NCBI RefSeq assembly: GCF_003457605.1 | Contig: NZ_QRAN01000012.1 | Span: forward strand, 62,001 to 126,000 | DNA: 64,000 nucleotides | Reading direction: 5' to 3' | Source of the DNA: Seongchinamella sediminis | GTDB lineage: Bacteria; Pseudomonadota; Gammaproteobacteria; Pseudomonadales; Halieaceae | In this document: piece after piece, positions 29,629-39,140 of the stretch | How positions within the stretch are numbered: the first letter of the stretch is position 1 | Layout: each line of letters begins with the position of its first letter | The notes under the pieces: model-generated | Database searches by the model: none | Told to the model about the DNA's origin: nothing | The model's input: the letters and a program-made list of their open reading frames with translations, nothing else | Program-made: the position numbers and the translations under genes

Positions 29629-29700
29629 ACTGGCTCGGCCTGAACTGGCTCGGCCTGAACTGGCTCGGCCTGAACTGGCTCGGCCTGAACTGGCTCGGCC
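29626..29700 (+). repeat. Five perfect 15-bp tandem repeats
   Basis: The unit TGAACTGGCTCGGCC occurs five times head to tail, followed by a partial sixth (TGAAtGGGCC). The first TGA is the PilZ stop codon, and because the unit is a multiple of three the stop recurs in frame in every copy. Confidence 0.95.
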
Positions 29701-29707
29701 TGAATGG

Positions 29708-29726
29708 GCCCCCGCCGGGCGGGGGC
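29708..29726. terminator. GC-rich palindrome between convergent genes
   Basis: GCCCCCGCC and GGCGGGGGC form a perfect 9-bp palindrome around one base, between the convergent PilZ and acyl-CoA dehydrogenase genes. It has no T run, so a role as a bidirectional terminator is only likely. Confidence 0.5.
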
Positions 29727-29733
29727 GGCGGCC

Positions 29734-30870
29734 TTAGCGGCCGAGGATGGAGCGGGCCACCAGCTCGCGCATGATCTCCGAGGTGCCGCCGTAGATGCGC
29801 TGGATGCGGGCATCGGTGTAGTAGCGCGAGATCGGGTACTCGGCGGTATAGCCATAGCCGCCAAACAGCTGCAGGCACTGGTCGATCGTCTTGCACTGCA
29901 TTTCCGTCGCCGCGTACTTGAGCATCGCGGCATCATCGGCCGTCAGCTCGTCGCGGGTGTACTGGTCGGCGCACTTCTCGTAGAAAGCCCGGTTGAGGGC
30001 GATCTCGGTCTTGACATCGGCCAGGGTGAAACGGGTGTTCTGAAAGGCCGCAACCGTTTGCCCGAAGGCTTTTCTCTCCTGCACATAGTCGACGGTGAGT
30101 GCCATGGCGCCCTCGGCGGCGGCAACGGCCTGGGCGGCAATGCCCAGGCGCTCCCGGGGCAGCTCGGTCATCATGATGACGAAACCCTTGTTCAACTCAC
30201 CCAGCAGGGCATTGGCGGGCAGGCGCACCTCCTGGAAGAACAGCTCCGCGGTATCGGAGGCGTGCTGGCCGATCTTCTCGATTTTCTTGCCCCTGTCGAA
30301 GCCGGGCAGGGAGCTGTCAACCAGGAACAGCGAGGTGCCCTTGGCCCCCTTGCCGGGGTCGGTAATGGCCGCCACCACGACCACGTCGGCGTGAATGCCG
30401 TTGGTGATGAAAATCTTCGAGCCGTTGAGCACCCACTCATCGCCGTCGCGCACGGCATTGGTGCGAATGCCCTGGACATCGGAGCCGGCGCCCGGTTCGG
30501 TCATGGCCAGTGCGCCCACCGCTTCACCGGAGACCATTTTCGGCAGCCACTGCTGCTTCTGTTCTTCGCTGCCGAAGTGCTCGATGTAGGGCGCCACGAT
30601 GTTGGAGTGAATGCCGTAGCCGCTGGCCAAGCCGCCAAAGCCCATGCGCGACAGTTCCTCGATCATGGCAAAGCACACCTGCGCTGAGGTGCCGGCACCG
30701 CCGTAGGCCTCCGGCATGTCCGGGCACAGCAGGCCGGCCTCACCGAGCTGGTTCCACAGTTCGCGGGGAACGATGTGCTTTTCCTCCCATTCCTCGTAGT
30801 GCGGGGCGATGAGCTGTTCAAAGGCCCGGCGGGCCATGTCGCGAAACAGGGTGAGTTCTTCGTTGTCCAT
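29734..30870 (-). CDS. Acyl-CoA dehydrogenase
   Basis: The 378-residue flavoenzyme oxidises acyl-CoA to enoyl-CoA. It has the family signatures MTEPGAGSDVQGIRT (FAD loop) and QLFGGYGYTAEYPISRYYTDARI, whose conserved acidic position supplies the base. ATG 30870 follows GAGGAAG with 7-base spacing; the longer TTG form lacks support. Chain length preference cannot be read. It is divergent from the aldehyde dehydrogenase gene. Confidence 0.92.
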   Translation of the reverse strand: MDNEELTLFRDMARRAFEQLIAPHYEEWEEKHIVPRELWNQLGEAGLLCPDMPEAYGGAGTSAQVCFAMIEELSRMGFGGLASGYGIHSNIVAPYIEHFGSEEQKQQWLPKMVSGEAVGALAMTEPGAGSDVQGIRTNAVRDGDEWVLNGSKIFITNGIHADVVVVAAITDPGKGAKGTSLFLVDSSLPGFDRGKKIEKIGQHASDTAELFFQEVRLPANALLGELNKGFVIMMTELPRERLGIAAQAVAAAEGAMALTVDYVQERKAFGQTVAAFQNTRFTLADVKTEIALNRAFYEKCADQYTRDELTADDAAMLKYAATEMQCKTIDQCLQLFGGYGYTAEYPISRYYTDARIQRIYGGTSEIMRELVARSILGR

Positions 30871-30996
30871 GTCGGGCTTCCTCAAACTGGCGGAAAAACG
30901 CGCGGATTGTACACCCCTCTGGGGTGATACCCAAGCCGACGGCCGCTGCTACACTGGTCCGGTTATTGATTCGCCCGCAACCGCTGGAGGCTACAT

Positions 30997-32424
30997 ATGC
31001 GCGATTATCGACAGTTTTATATCAACGGCCAGTGGGTCGACCCCGTCACCGCCAACGACTGCGAGGTCATTAACCCGGCGACGGAGGAAGTCTGCGCGCT
31101 GATCTCCCTGGGCAGCGCGGCGGATGTCGACCGGGCCGTTGCCGCGGCCCGCCAGGCCTTTGCCAGCTTTGGCCGCAGCAGCCGCCAGGAACGGCTGGAA
31201 CTGCTCGAGTCCTGCGTCGCGGTGTACCGGAAGCGCTACGAGGAAGCGGCTGTGGCCGTTCGCGAGGAAATGGGGGCGCCGCAGACCTTTGCCATGGAGG
31301 AGCAGGCCGACTGCGGCCTCGGCCACCTGGCGGAGGCGCTGCGGGTCCTGCGCGATTTCGAGTTCGAGGAAAACATGGGTAACGCCCGGGTGTTCCATGA
31401 GCCGATCGGCGTGTGCGGCCTCATCACGCCCTGGAACTGGCCGCTCAACCAGATCGCCTGCAAGGTGGCGCCGGCGCTGGCAGTAGGTTGCACCATGGTG
31501 CTCAAGCCCAGCGAGGTGGCGCCGCTGTCGGCCCATATCTGGTCGGAGATCCTGGATGAGGCGGGGGTGCCGGCCGGGGTTTACAACATGGTCAATGGCG
31601 ACGGCCCCGGTGTCGGCACCGCCCTGTCGCGGCACCCCGAGGTGGACATGATGTCGTTTACCGGCTCTACCCGTGCCGGTGTGCTGGTGGCCCAGAACGC
31701 GGCGCCGACGGTGAAGCGCGTCGCCCAGGAGCTGGGCGGCAAGAGCGCCAATATCATCCTCGACGACGCCGACCTGGAACAGGCGGTTACCCGGGGTGCG
31801 CTGCACATGTTCGCCAACAGCGGCCAGTCCTGTAACGCGCCCTCGCGCATGCTGGTGCCAGCGGCGAAACTGGCGCAGGCGGAAGAGATCGCCGCCCGCG
31901 CCGCCGCCAGTGTGGTGGTGGGCGACCCGGCGGACGCCAATACCACCATGGGGCCGGTGGTGTCCCGGCTCCAGTTCGACAGGATCCAGGGCCTGATCGA
32001 GACCGGTATCGCCGAGGGCGCCAGGCTGGTGGCCGGCGGGCCGGGCCTGCCCGCAGGTACCGACCGGGGCTACTATGTCCGGCCGACAGTGTTCTCCGGC
32101 GCCACCAACCAGATGACCATTGCCCGGGAAGAGATCTTCGGTCCGGTACTGACCATGATTCCTTACGACAGCGAGGAGGAGGCCATCGCCATCGCCAACG
32201 ACACGGTCTACGGCCTGGCCGGCTATGTCCAGAGCGGCGACCTGGATCACGCCCGGCGGGTGGCGGCGCGCATTCGCGCCGGCAACGTTAAAATCAATGG
32301 CGCCTTCGGGGGCTATGCCGTACCCTTCGGGGGTTATAAGCAGTCCGGTAATGGACGCGAGTGGGGCATCCACGGCTTCACCGATTTTCTGGAAATCAAG
32401 GCGGTTGAGGGTTACGAGGGATAG
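30997..32424 (+). CDS. Aldehyde dehydrogenase family protein
   Basis: The 475-residue NAD(P)-dependent enzyme has the active-site Cys279 ([10 protein letters not shown]) and Glu245 (QELGGKS), plus the cofactor block [18 protein letters not shown]. The substrate is unknown. It is 8 bases ahead of glpK, so the two are likely cotranscribed. Confidence 0.92.
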   Translation: MRDYRQFYINGQWVDPVTANDCEVINPATEEVCALISLGSAADVDRAVAAARQAFASFGRSSRQERLELLESCVAVYRKRYEEAAVAVREEMGAPQTFAMEEQADCGLGHLAEALRVLRDFEFEENMGNARVFHEPIGVCGLITPWNWPLNQIACKVAPALAVGCTMVLKPSEVAPLSAHIWSEILDEAGVPAGVYNMVNGDGPGVGTALSRHPEVDMMSFTGSTRAGVLVAQNAAPTVKRVAQELGGKSANIILDDADLEQAVTRGALHMFANSGQSCNAPSRMLVPAAKLAQAEEIAARAAASVVVGDPADANTTMGPVVSRLQFDRIQGLIETGIAEGARLVAGGPGLPAGTDRGYYVRPTVFSGATNQMTIAREEIFGPVLTMIPYDSEEEAIAIANDTVYGLAGYVQSGDLDHARRVAARIRAGNVKINGAFGGYAVPFGGYKQSGNGREWGIHGFTDFLEIKAVEGYEG

Positions 32425-32432
32425 GCTGGCAT

Positions 32433-33923
32433 ATGGCGGAATTTGTACTGGCGATAGATCAGGGCACCACGGGCAGCACCGTGGCATTGATGGACTCGGC
32501 CGGCAAACTCCGCGCCAGCGTCAACTACGAGTTCCCCCAGTTTTACCCCAAACCCGGCTGGGTGGAGCACCGGCCGGAGGATATCTGGAATTCGGTGCTC
32601 AAGGGTATTCGCGCCATCATGCGCAAGGGCGTGTGCAAGCCCGGGCAGATCGCCGCCATCGGCATTACCAACCAGCGGGAAACGTCCCTGCTGTGGGACC
32701 GGCAAAGCGGTGACCCGCTCAACAATGCGGTGGTCTGGCAGTGTCGCCGCACCACAGAATTCTGTGAACAGCTGAAGTCCGGGGGCCACGAGAAAACCGT
32801 CCGCCGCAAGGCGGGGCTGGTGCTGGATCCTTATTTTTCCGCCAGCAAATACCGCTGGCTGCTGCGCAACACCTCCGGTGTGGCGCGCCTGCGCAAGGCG
32901 GGCAGGGTAGCCGCGGGCACCATCGACAGTTACCTCATCTGGCAGCTCACCGGCGGGCAACAGCACGTGACCGATGTGTCCAATGCCTCGCGGACCTCGC
33001 TGATGAACCTCAAAACCAGTCGCTGGGACAAACAGCTGCTGGACCTGTTCGAAGTGCCGGCGGATATCCTGCCCGGCATTGCGCCCTCCAGCGCGGTGCT
33101 GGGCCATACCAGCAAGGTGCCGGGCCTGCCCGACGGCATTCCCATCGCCGGAGTCGCTGGCGACCAGCAGGCGGCGCTGTTTGGCCAGGCCTGTTTTACC
33201 CAGGGGGAGGCCAAGTGCACCTTTGGCACCGGCTCTTTCATCCTGATGAACACCGGCCCGGAACTGCTGCAGTCCCGTTCCGGGCTGTTGACCACCGTGG
33301 CCTGGCAGCTGGGTGAAAAAGGCAAACCGGTTTACGCCCTCGAGGGCGGTGCGTTTGTCTGCGGCGCGGCGGTGCAGTGGTTGCGTGACGGCCTGCAAAT
33401 CATCAAGCGCGCCCCGGATATAGAGAAGCTGGCGCGCAGCGTTGCCGACCACGGCGGCGTCGAGTTTGTGCCCGCCCTGACCGGTCTGGGCGCGCCCCAC
33501 TGGGCGCCGGAGGCCCGGGGCACCATTACCGGCCTGACCCGCGGCACCGAACACGGCCATATCGCGCGGGCCACCCTGGATGCCATGGCGCTGCAAAACG
33601 CCGATATCCTGCGGGCCATGGAAGCCGACCTGGGCAAGCGGATGAAGCCCCTGCGGGTCGACGGCGGCGCCGCCGCCAACGACCTGCTGATGCAGATCCA
33701 GGCCGATGTGCTGGGGCGCAAGCTGATCCGCCCCCAGGTGATCGAGACCACGGTCGCCGGCGCCTGCTACCTGGCGGGACTGGGCATCGGGCTGTGGCAG
33801 AACCCGGGGGAAGTGCGCAGTATCTGGCAGTCAGAGCGGGATTTTGCGGTGCGGATGAGTACCAGCGCCCGGCGCAAGCGCCTGGCGTCCTGGAGCAATG
33901 CCCTGCAGCGCACCCTGGCCTGA
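32433..33923 (+). CDS. glpK: Glycerol kinase
   Basis: GlpK phosphorylates glycerol to glycerol 3-phosphate. The 496-residue FGGY kinase starts LAIDQGTTGSTVALMD, has PGWVEHRPEDIW, ITNQRETSLLWD and the ATP-binding CTFGTGSFILMNTG. The N-terminal WQCRRT and GDQQAALFGQ segments fit GlpK better than other FGGY kinases. No glpF or glpD is beside it. It overlaps nothing but sits 2 bases before a small zinc-ribbon gene. Confidence 0.88.
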   Translation: MAEFVLAIDQGTTGSTVALMDSAGKLRASVNYEFPQFYPKPGWVEHRPEDIWNSVLKGIRAIMRKGVCKPGQIAAIGITNQRETSLLWDRQSGDPLNNAVVWQCRRTTEFCEQLKSGGHEKTVRRKAGLVLDPYFSASKYRWLLRNTSGVARLRKAGRVAAGTIDSYLIWQLTGGQQHVTDVSNASRTSLMNLKTSRWDKQLLDLFEVPADILPGIAPSSAVLGHTSKVPGLPDGIPIAGVAGDQQAALFGQACFTQGEAKCTFGTGSFILMNTGPELLQSRSGLLTTVAWQLGEKGKPVYALEGGAFVCGAAVQWLRDGLQIIKRAPDIEKLARSVADHGGVEFVPALTGLGAPHWAPEARGTITGLTRGTEHGHIARATLDAMALQNADILRAMEADLGKRMKPLRVDGGAAANDLLMQIQADVLGRKLIRPQVIETTVAGACYLAGLGIGLWQNPGEVRSIWQSERDFAVRMSTSARRKRLASWSNALQRTLA

Positions 33924-33925
33924 CC

Positions 33926-34111
33926 ATGGCGGAGGTCATTCCGTTTCGCAAACCTTCCCTGAAGGAGAAGCACCGGGGCAAGACCCTGTGCCGGCACGGG
34001 CACCACAAGTGGCAGGTGGACAAGGCCAGCCAGTTCGACGTCAAGCAGGGCAAACTGGTCACCGTGTATCGCTGCGCCCGCTGCGGCAAGACCCGGGTAA
34101 AAAGCCACTGA
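33926..34111 (+). CDS. Small zinc-ribbon protein
   Basis: The 61-residue basic protein has CRHGHHKW and CARCGKTR, a likely one-zinc ribbon made by the two motifs. Such small proteins bind nucleic acid or ribosomes. No specific family name is certain. ATG 33926 lies 2 bases after the glpK stop and its TGA overlaps the next ATG. Confidence 0.7.
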   Translation: MAEVIPFRKPSLKEKHRGKTLCRHGHHKWQVDKASQFDVKQGKLVTVYRCARCGKTRVKSH

Positions 34112-34923
34112 TGGCCAGCGCGACCACGGCGGTGCCACTGCAGGTGCCCGGGCTCGCCGAAGCGCTGGCTATTGCGGTCCACGGCGAGCGGGACCGGTAC
34201 GTGTCCAGGTGCCTGCGCGAGCAGGGTATCTGGGAGCCCTACGAGTCATCGCTGGTGCTTGCGTTCCTGGCGCCGGGGGATGTGTTCGTCGACGTCGGCG
34301 CCAACATCGGCTACTTCTCGCTGCTGGCGGCGAGTCGGGTCGGCCCCGACGGCGCCGTCTACGCCTTCGAGCCGGACCCGGATAACTTCCTTTTGCTCAC
34401 AAACAGCGTTGCCCTCAACGGCAAGCAGGGCATTGTCCACGTCACCCGCGCCGGACTTGCCGCGGTCAGCGGCGAGGCGCGGCTTTACCTCAGTGAGGAC
34501 AACCTGGGTGACCACCAGATCTTCGCCACCGATGAAGCCCGGCGCAGCAGGGCCATCACGCTGCTCAACGGTGCCGAGTATCTCGCCGCCAGGAGCGAGC
34601 GCCTGGACCTGCTGAAAATCGACACCCAGGGTTCGGAGTACGGTGTGGTCGCCGGCCTGATGCCGCTGCTGGCCTCCCTGGCGCGCAAGCCGCGTATCAT
34701 CATTGAACTCACGCCGCTCTCACTCAGGCAGTGCGGCAGCAGCGGCCGGGCGCTGGTTGAGCTGCTGGCGGAACTGGGCGAGCCCCTGTGGATTATCGAT
34801 CACCTGGAGCACCGGCTGGTGCCATCGTCCGTCGATGAACTGGCTGCCTGGTGTGACGATGTCGACGCGGTTGCCGGTGACGCGGGGTTTATGAACATCC
34901 TGGTGGGCAAGGGTCCGGGCTGA
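34111..34923 (+). CDS. FkbM family methyltransferase
   Basis: The 270-residue protein has the SAM motif DVFVDVGANIGYFSLLAA and the FkbM-type EPDPDNFLLL, with LLKIDTQGSEYGVVAG further on. It probably O-methylates a sugar or lipid. The ATG overlaps the zinc-ribbon stop (ATGA), so translation is coupled. Confidence 0.87.
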   Translation: MASATTAVPLQVPGLAEALAIAVHGERDRYVSRCLREQGIWEPYESSLVLAFLAPGDVFVDVGANIGYFSLLAASRVGPDGAVYAFEPDPDNFLLLTNSVALNGKQGIVHVTRAGLAAVSGEARLYLSEDNLGDHQIFATDEARRSRAITLLNGAEYLAARSERLDLLKIDTQGSEYGVVAGLMPLLASLARKPRIIIELTPLSLRQCGSSGRALVELLAELGEPLWIIDHLEHRLVPSSVDELAAWCDDVDAVAGDAGFMNILVGKGPG

Positions 34924-34982
34924 GCGGCACAGCAGGCGGCTTTGCTGCTATCATTGCCGGCCAATGTATTCCGACCGTAACC

Positions 34983-35540
34983 ATGAACGACGTACTACGA
35001 TTTTTACAGCAGCGCAATTCCGCGGCCCGGCTGACCACCCCGGCCCCCGGCGCGGCTGAATTGCAGCAGATCTTCACCGCGGCCATGCGCGCACCGGACC
35101 ATGCGCGGCTGCGTCCCTGGCGCTTCCTGACCATCGCCGGCGAGCGCCGCGACGCCCTCGGCGCCCTGTTCCGGGAAGCGCTGCTGGCCCGCAATCCCGG
35201 CGCCGATGACAGCGCCCTGCAAAAAGCGGCCAACGCGCCACTGCGGGCGCCGCTGCTGGTGGCGGTGGTGGTTTGCCTCAGGGAGCATCCCAAGGTGCCG
35301 TATATCGAGCAGCAGCTGTCGGCGGGCTGCGCGGCGCACGGTTTGCTGCTGGCGGCGGAAGCGCTGGGATATGCGGGGATCTGGCGCACCGGTGATGCCT
35401 GTTTTGATCGCCATGTGATGACCGGTCTGGGCCTCGCCGCCAACGAGGAGCTGGTTGGGTTTGTCTACCTCGGCAGCCGCGAGTGTGAGCGCAAACCGCT
35501 GCCGGCTATGCGCCCGGACGATTTCGTCAGTTCCTGGTAA
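34983..35540 (+). CDS. Nitroreductase family protein (YdjA-like)
   Basis: The 185-residue FMN enzyme has the R-S/N-A-R FMN phosphate loop (LQQRNSAARL) and APDHARLRPWRFL. It is the small YdjA-type nitroreductase, reducing nitro or quinone compounds with NAD(P)H; the physiological substrate is unknown. Confidence 0.88.
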   Translation: MNDVLRFLQQRNSAARLTTPAPGAAELQQIFTAAMRAPDHARLRPWRFLTIAGERRDALGALFREALLARNPGADDSALQKAANAPLRAPLLVAVVVCLREHPKVPYIEQQLSAGCAAHGLLLAAEALGYAGIWRTGDACFDRHVMTGLGLAANEELVGFVYLGSRECERKPLPAMRPDDFVSSW

Positions 35541-35583
35541 AGCCCGGCCGCCATTTCCGTATTATCCCACTCAGGAGTAATGA

Positions 35584-36516
35584 ATGAACTTGCTCGCCAG
35601 GCTTAACCGGCCATGGTTACACTTTCTGCTGATCGGCTGGGCGCTGTACCTGGTTCTCGGTCGCCTGTTCCCGGCGCCGCCGGTGGTGATTGGCCCCCTG
35701 TCCGAGGCGCGCCTGGAGGCGCTGCAACAGCAGTGGCTGAGCACGGTTGGGCGGATGCCCACGGAACAGCAGATGGCGCGCATGGTTACCGCCGAACTGG
35801 ACCGGGACATGATGTTCCAGCGCGGCCTGGAACTGGAACTGCACCTCTATGACCCGGTGGTCTACCAGCGCCTGCTGCGCAACATGCACTTTCTCGGCAT
35901 TGCCGAGGGCAAGTCCGACCAGGCGCTGTACGAGCAGGCACTGGAAATGCGCCTGCACCTGGGGGACGAGGTGGTCAAGCGCAGGCTGATCCAGATTGTC
36001 GAGCAATTGCTGCTGGCCGGGAATCCGCCGGCGGCACCGACGGAGGCGGATATTGCCCGCGAATTCGCCGAGCGCAGGGAGGAACTGCGGCGCCCGCCCC
36101 GCTACTCGATAGAGCATGTTTATTTCAATCGCGAGCGGGAGGCGGAAGTGGAGCAGGTGGTGGCCAGCATCACCAGCGAGTCAATGGGGCCGGCACAGGC
36201 GCGCGAACTCGGTTCACCCTTTCTGCCCGGCTACCGCTTCATGCGCCAGTCGCCGGAACAGCTGGCGCGCCACTTCGGCGCCGCATTTGTCATGAACCTG
36301 GAGCAGGCCGGGCCGCAGCCGGGACAGTGGCTGGGTCCGATTCGCTCCACCTACGGCCTGCACTATGTGTATGTGGAGGCGCTGGAGCCCGGTCGCGATG
36401 CCAGCCTGGAGGAGGTGCGGTCGCTGCTGGTCAGGGACCTGGAGTCCGAGGCCCGGGCCGGGGCCCTGCAGCAAAGTATTGAGCAGCTGCGCCAGGATTA
36501 TGAGGTGAGACGATGA
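35584..36516 (+). CDS. Membrane-anchored parvulin-type peptidyl-prolyl isomerase
   Basis: The 310-residue protein has one N-terminal membrane helix (WLHFLLIGWALYLVLGRLF), a SurA-like helical segment and a C-terminal parvulin domain (YSIEHVYFNRE to YGLHYVYVEAL). It probably assists folding of exported proteins. Its stop overlaps the HupE/UreJ gene start, so the two form a unit; the isomerase may serve that partner. Confidence 0.85.
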   Translation: MNLLARLNRPWLHFLLIGWALYLVLGRLFPAPPVVIGPLSEARLEALQQQWLSTVGRMPTEQQMARMVTAELDRDMMFQRGLELELHLYDPVVYQRLLRNMHFLGIAEGKSDQALYEQALEMRLHLGDEVVKRRLIQIVEQLLLAGNPPAAPTEADIAREFAERREELRRPPRYSIEHVYFNREREAEVEQVVASITSESMGPAQARELGSPFLPGYRFMRQSPEQLARHFGAAFVMNLEQAGPQPGQWLGPIRSTYGLHYVYVEALEPGRDASLEEVRSLLVRDLESEARAGALQQSIEQLRQDYEVRR

Positions 36517-37511
36517 AGCAAAGTGTGACCGTCCTGTTGCTGGTGCTGATCGGCCTGAGCCTGCCGGCGCAGGCCCACCGCTTTGCGCCCTCGCTGCTCA
36601 AAGTCACCGAGATTGGCGCGGGCCAATATAACCTGGTGTGGAAAACCCCGGCCCAGGCCACCAGCAATGTACCCATGCGGCCGCAGTGGCCTGCCTCCTG
36701 CGAGGTCAGCCAGGCGAGCGCCCCGCAAATGGAGGGCACCGGCATGGTCACCAGCCTGCAACTGGCCTGTAGCGGCCTGGGGGACGACGGCCTGGTGGGG
36801 GAAACCCTGGGCATCGACGGCCTGGGGCCCAACCAGGCGTCGGCCATGGTCATGGTGTCGCTGCTGGACGGGCGCCAGTACCAGCAGGTGCTCAACGCCG
36901 AGCAGACCGATTTCGTGGTGCCGGAAGAACCGGGCGCCGGCGAGGTCATGAGCGATTACAGCGTGCTCGGTATCGAGCACATCTGGGGTGGCATAGACCA
37001 CCTGCTGTTTGTGTTCGGGCTGTTGTTGCTGGTCGGTGGTGGCACCCGCCTGCTGTGGACGATTACCGCCTTTACCGTGGGCCACAGCATCACCCTGTCC
37101 CTGGTTACCCTGGGCTTCTTTAACTACCCGGTGGCGTTGGTGGAGTTCACCATCGCCCTCAGTATCTTTGTGCTGGCAGTGGAACTGACCCGCGAGGGCC
37201 GCAACGACATTGTCTGGCGCAACCCCTGGTGGCTGGCCGGTGGCTTTGGCCTGCTGCACGGCATGGGCTTTGCCGGCGCGCTGGCGGAGACGGGCCTGCC
37301 CCAGGACAACGTGCCCCTGGCGCTGCTGTTCTTCAACGTCGGTATCGAAATTGGCCAGCTCAGTTTTATCCTGGTGATGCTGGCCATCTGGTGGTTGCTG
37401 CACCGGCCCTTGGAACCCTGGCAGCAGAAGCTGCGCTGGGTGCCGGTGTACGTGCTCGGCGGGCTGTCGGCCATGTGGTGCCTGGAACGGGGCCTGGAGG
37501 TACTTGCCTGA
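36513..37511 (+). CDS. HupE/UreJ family protein
   Basis: The 332-residue protein has a signal peptide (VTVLLLVLIGLSLPAQA), a beta-rich periplasmic domain and a C-terminal membrane region. The HupE/UreJ_2 motif GIEHIWGGIDHLLFVFG and WTITAFTVGHSITL lie at the membrane region start. Members carry nickel or cobalt or related metals; metal identity is unknown. It overlaps the PPIase stop. Confidence 0.86.
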   Translation: MKQSVTVLLLVLIGLSLPAQAHRFAPSLLKVTEIGAGQYNLVWKTPAQATSNVPMRPQWPASCEVSQASAPQMEGTGMVTSLQLACSGLGDDGLVGETLGIDGLGPNQASAMVMVSLLDGRQYQQVLNAEQTDFVVPEEPGAGEVMSDYSVLGIEHIWGGIDHLLFVFGLLLLVGGGTRLLWTITAFTVGHSITLSLVTLGFFNYPVALVEFTIALSIFVLAVELTREGRNDIVWRNPWWLAGGFGLLHGMGFAGALAETGLPQDNVPLALLFFNVGIEIGQLSFILVMLAIWWLLHRPLEPWQQKLRWVPVYVLGGLSAMWCLERGLEVLA

Positions 37512-37526
37512 GCGGCCCCGCGCGGC

Positions 37527-38318
37527 TCAGGGATTGCCCGGCCAGGCCTCCATGGTGATCATGGGATGGAAGGCCAGTTGCACGCCCTCCATGATGTAGT
37601 CCTCGTTCTCCAGCATGGTGCGGCGGCGGGTAAAGCGCCCGGAAGCGGAGCGGGTATCGATGGCCTCGGTGGCATCGATGCCGCCGCGGCTGAAGAACAC
37701 CCGCTCCAGGTCGGCATTGAACACGCTGACCTGTAGCGAGGCCACGGCCGCCGGGGCGTTCCAGTCGAAATCTACCGACACGCCGGAGCCGGGTCCCTGC
37801 AGGGATGGCTTGCGGGTGACGCCGTCCCAGCGGGCGAGGTGCTTGAGGCCGCCGGAGAAAGATGTTTCCAGTTCCACCAGGTCGGTGAATACAAATGCGT
37901 CGAGGTCATGCTTCTCGACCATCTCATCGCGGATGCTGGTCATGATCTGGGCGAAGGACTTCATGTTGACCTTGCCGGTGGTGGGGTCGACCGGGTCGCC
38001 GTAGGCGCGGACACCGGCGCTCCACAGCTGCTTGAATTCGCGCTGCTTGATGACCCTGTAGCCATTCTCCTTGAGGTAGGTGCTGACGAAGCCGTCGATG
38101 CGCGGCGCCTCGCTTTCCAGGTAGTTGCGCGAGGGAGTGCCCAGGTTCACATGGGGGATGACCACTGTCTTGATGTCGGCGGCGGCAAACTTTTCCTGGT
38201 TGAACTCGAAGGGGAAGGTCGTGGGGTTATAGGTGGGGGTTCCGGCGCAGGCGACGAGTAGCAGGCTGCCGAGTAGCAGCAGGATATACGTTCGCGAGCG
38301 GGAGTAGGTAACAGGCAT
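37527..38318 (-). CDS. Putative lipoprotein
   Basis: The 263-residue protein has a type II signal peptide with lipobox LLVAC (Cys at residue 24). The rest is a mixed alpha/beta domain (YRVIKQREFKQLWSAG) resembling predicted outer-membrane-associated lipoproteins; no named family is certain. It is convergent with the HupE/UreJ gene and divergent from the hydrolase gene. Confidence 0.7.
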   Translation of the reverse strand: MPVTYSRSRTYILLLLGSLLLVACAGTPTYNPTTFPFEFNQEKFAAADIKTVVIPHVNLGTPSRNYLESEAPRIDGFVSTYLKENGYRVIKQREFKQLWSAGVRAYGDPVDPTTGKVNMKSFAQIMTSIRDEMVEKHDLDAFVFTDLVELETSFSGGLKHLARWDGVTRKPSLQGPGSGVSVDFDWNAPAAVASLQVSVFNADLERVFFSRGGIDATEAIDTRSASGRFTRRRTMLENEDYIMEGVQLAFHPMITMEAWPGNP

Positions 38319-38348
38319 GCTTCAATCCAATCCGTTATAGTGCAGCGC

Positions 38349-39140
38349 ATGGTAGCAAAATCTCCAATCAGGCACAGCACCACCGGCGAGGGACCACCCG
38401 TGGTACTGCTGCACGGGCTGTTCGGGGCCGGCGGCAACCTGGGGGCCCTGGCGCGCTCCCTGGCGAGACGCTACACGGTGCTGAGCATTGACCTGCCCAA
38501 TCACGGCCGCTCCGCCTGGCTGGAACAGGCGAGCCTGGCGCGCATGGCGCAGGTGGTCAGCGAGTGGATGGACGGCGAGGGCATTACCCGCGCCGCGCTG
38601 GTGGGACACTCCCTCGGTGGCAAGGTGGCCATGGAGATCGCCCTGTCGCAAGCGGAGCGCTGTGCCGCGGCGGTTATCGCCGATATCGCCCCGGTGAGTT
38701 ATCCGCCGCACCACGATCGCGTGTTCGCCGCCCTGGACGCGGTGCACGCGGCGCGGGTGACATCGCGGCAGCAGGCGGCAGAGCTAATGGCCGCCCACCT
38801 GGCGGAGGAGGGGGTGATCCAGTTTTTGCTGATGAGCCTGCAGCGCGGGGAAGGCGGGGTCTACGACTGGCGTTTCAACCTGGCGGGTCTCAAGCGGGAC
38901 TACGATGCGGTGCGTGCCGAGCCGGACGTGGACCAGCCTTTTTCCGGCCCGGTGCTGTTTGTCAAAGGGGGCGCATCGGATTATATCCTGCCGGCGCACC
39001 GCGAGCGGGTGCTGGCCCTGTTTCCCCGGGCCGAGGTCAAGGTCATGCCGGGCTGTGGCCACTGGCTGCACGCGGAGCAGCCGGAGCTGTTCAACGGCAT
39101 TGTCGGGCGATTTTTGCAGCAGCACTACTCAGGGGCGTAA
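38349..39140 (+). CDS. Alpha/beta hydrolase (YbfF-like esterase)
   Basis: The 263-residue protein has the oxyanion HGLFGAGGNLG, the nucleophile GHSLGGK and a C-terminal catalytic His in GCGHWLHAEQ. It resembles YbfF-type acyl-CoA or ester hydrolases. ATG 38349 was chosen over GTG 38340. The 3' end overlaps the convergent TetR gene by 12 bases. Confidence 0.87.
   Translation: MVAKSPIRHSTTGEGPPVVLLHGLFGAGGNLGALARSLARRYTVLSIDLPNHGRSAWLEQASLARMAQVVSEWMDGEGITRAALVGHSLGGKVAMEIALSQAERCAAAVIADIAPVSYPPHHDRVFAALDAVHAARVTSRQQAAELMAAHLAEEGVIQFLLMSLQRGEGGVYDWRFNLAGLKRDYDAVRAEPDVDQPFSGPVLFVKGGASDYILPAHRERVLALFPRAEVKVMPGCGHWLHAEQPELFNGIVGRFLQQHYSGA

Noticed and set aside
30991-32487. 498-codon minus-strand open frame
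   Set aside because: It mirrors the aldehyde dehydrogenase gene and has no domain signal.
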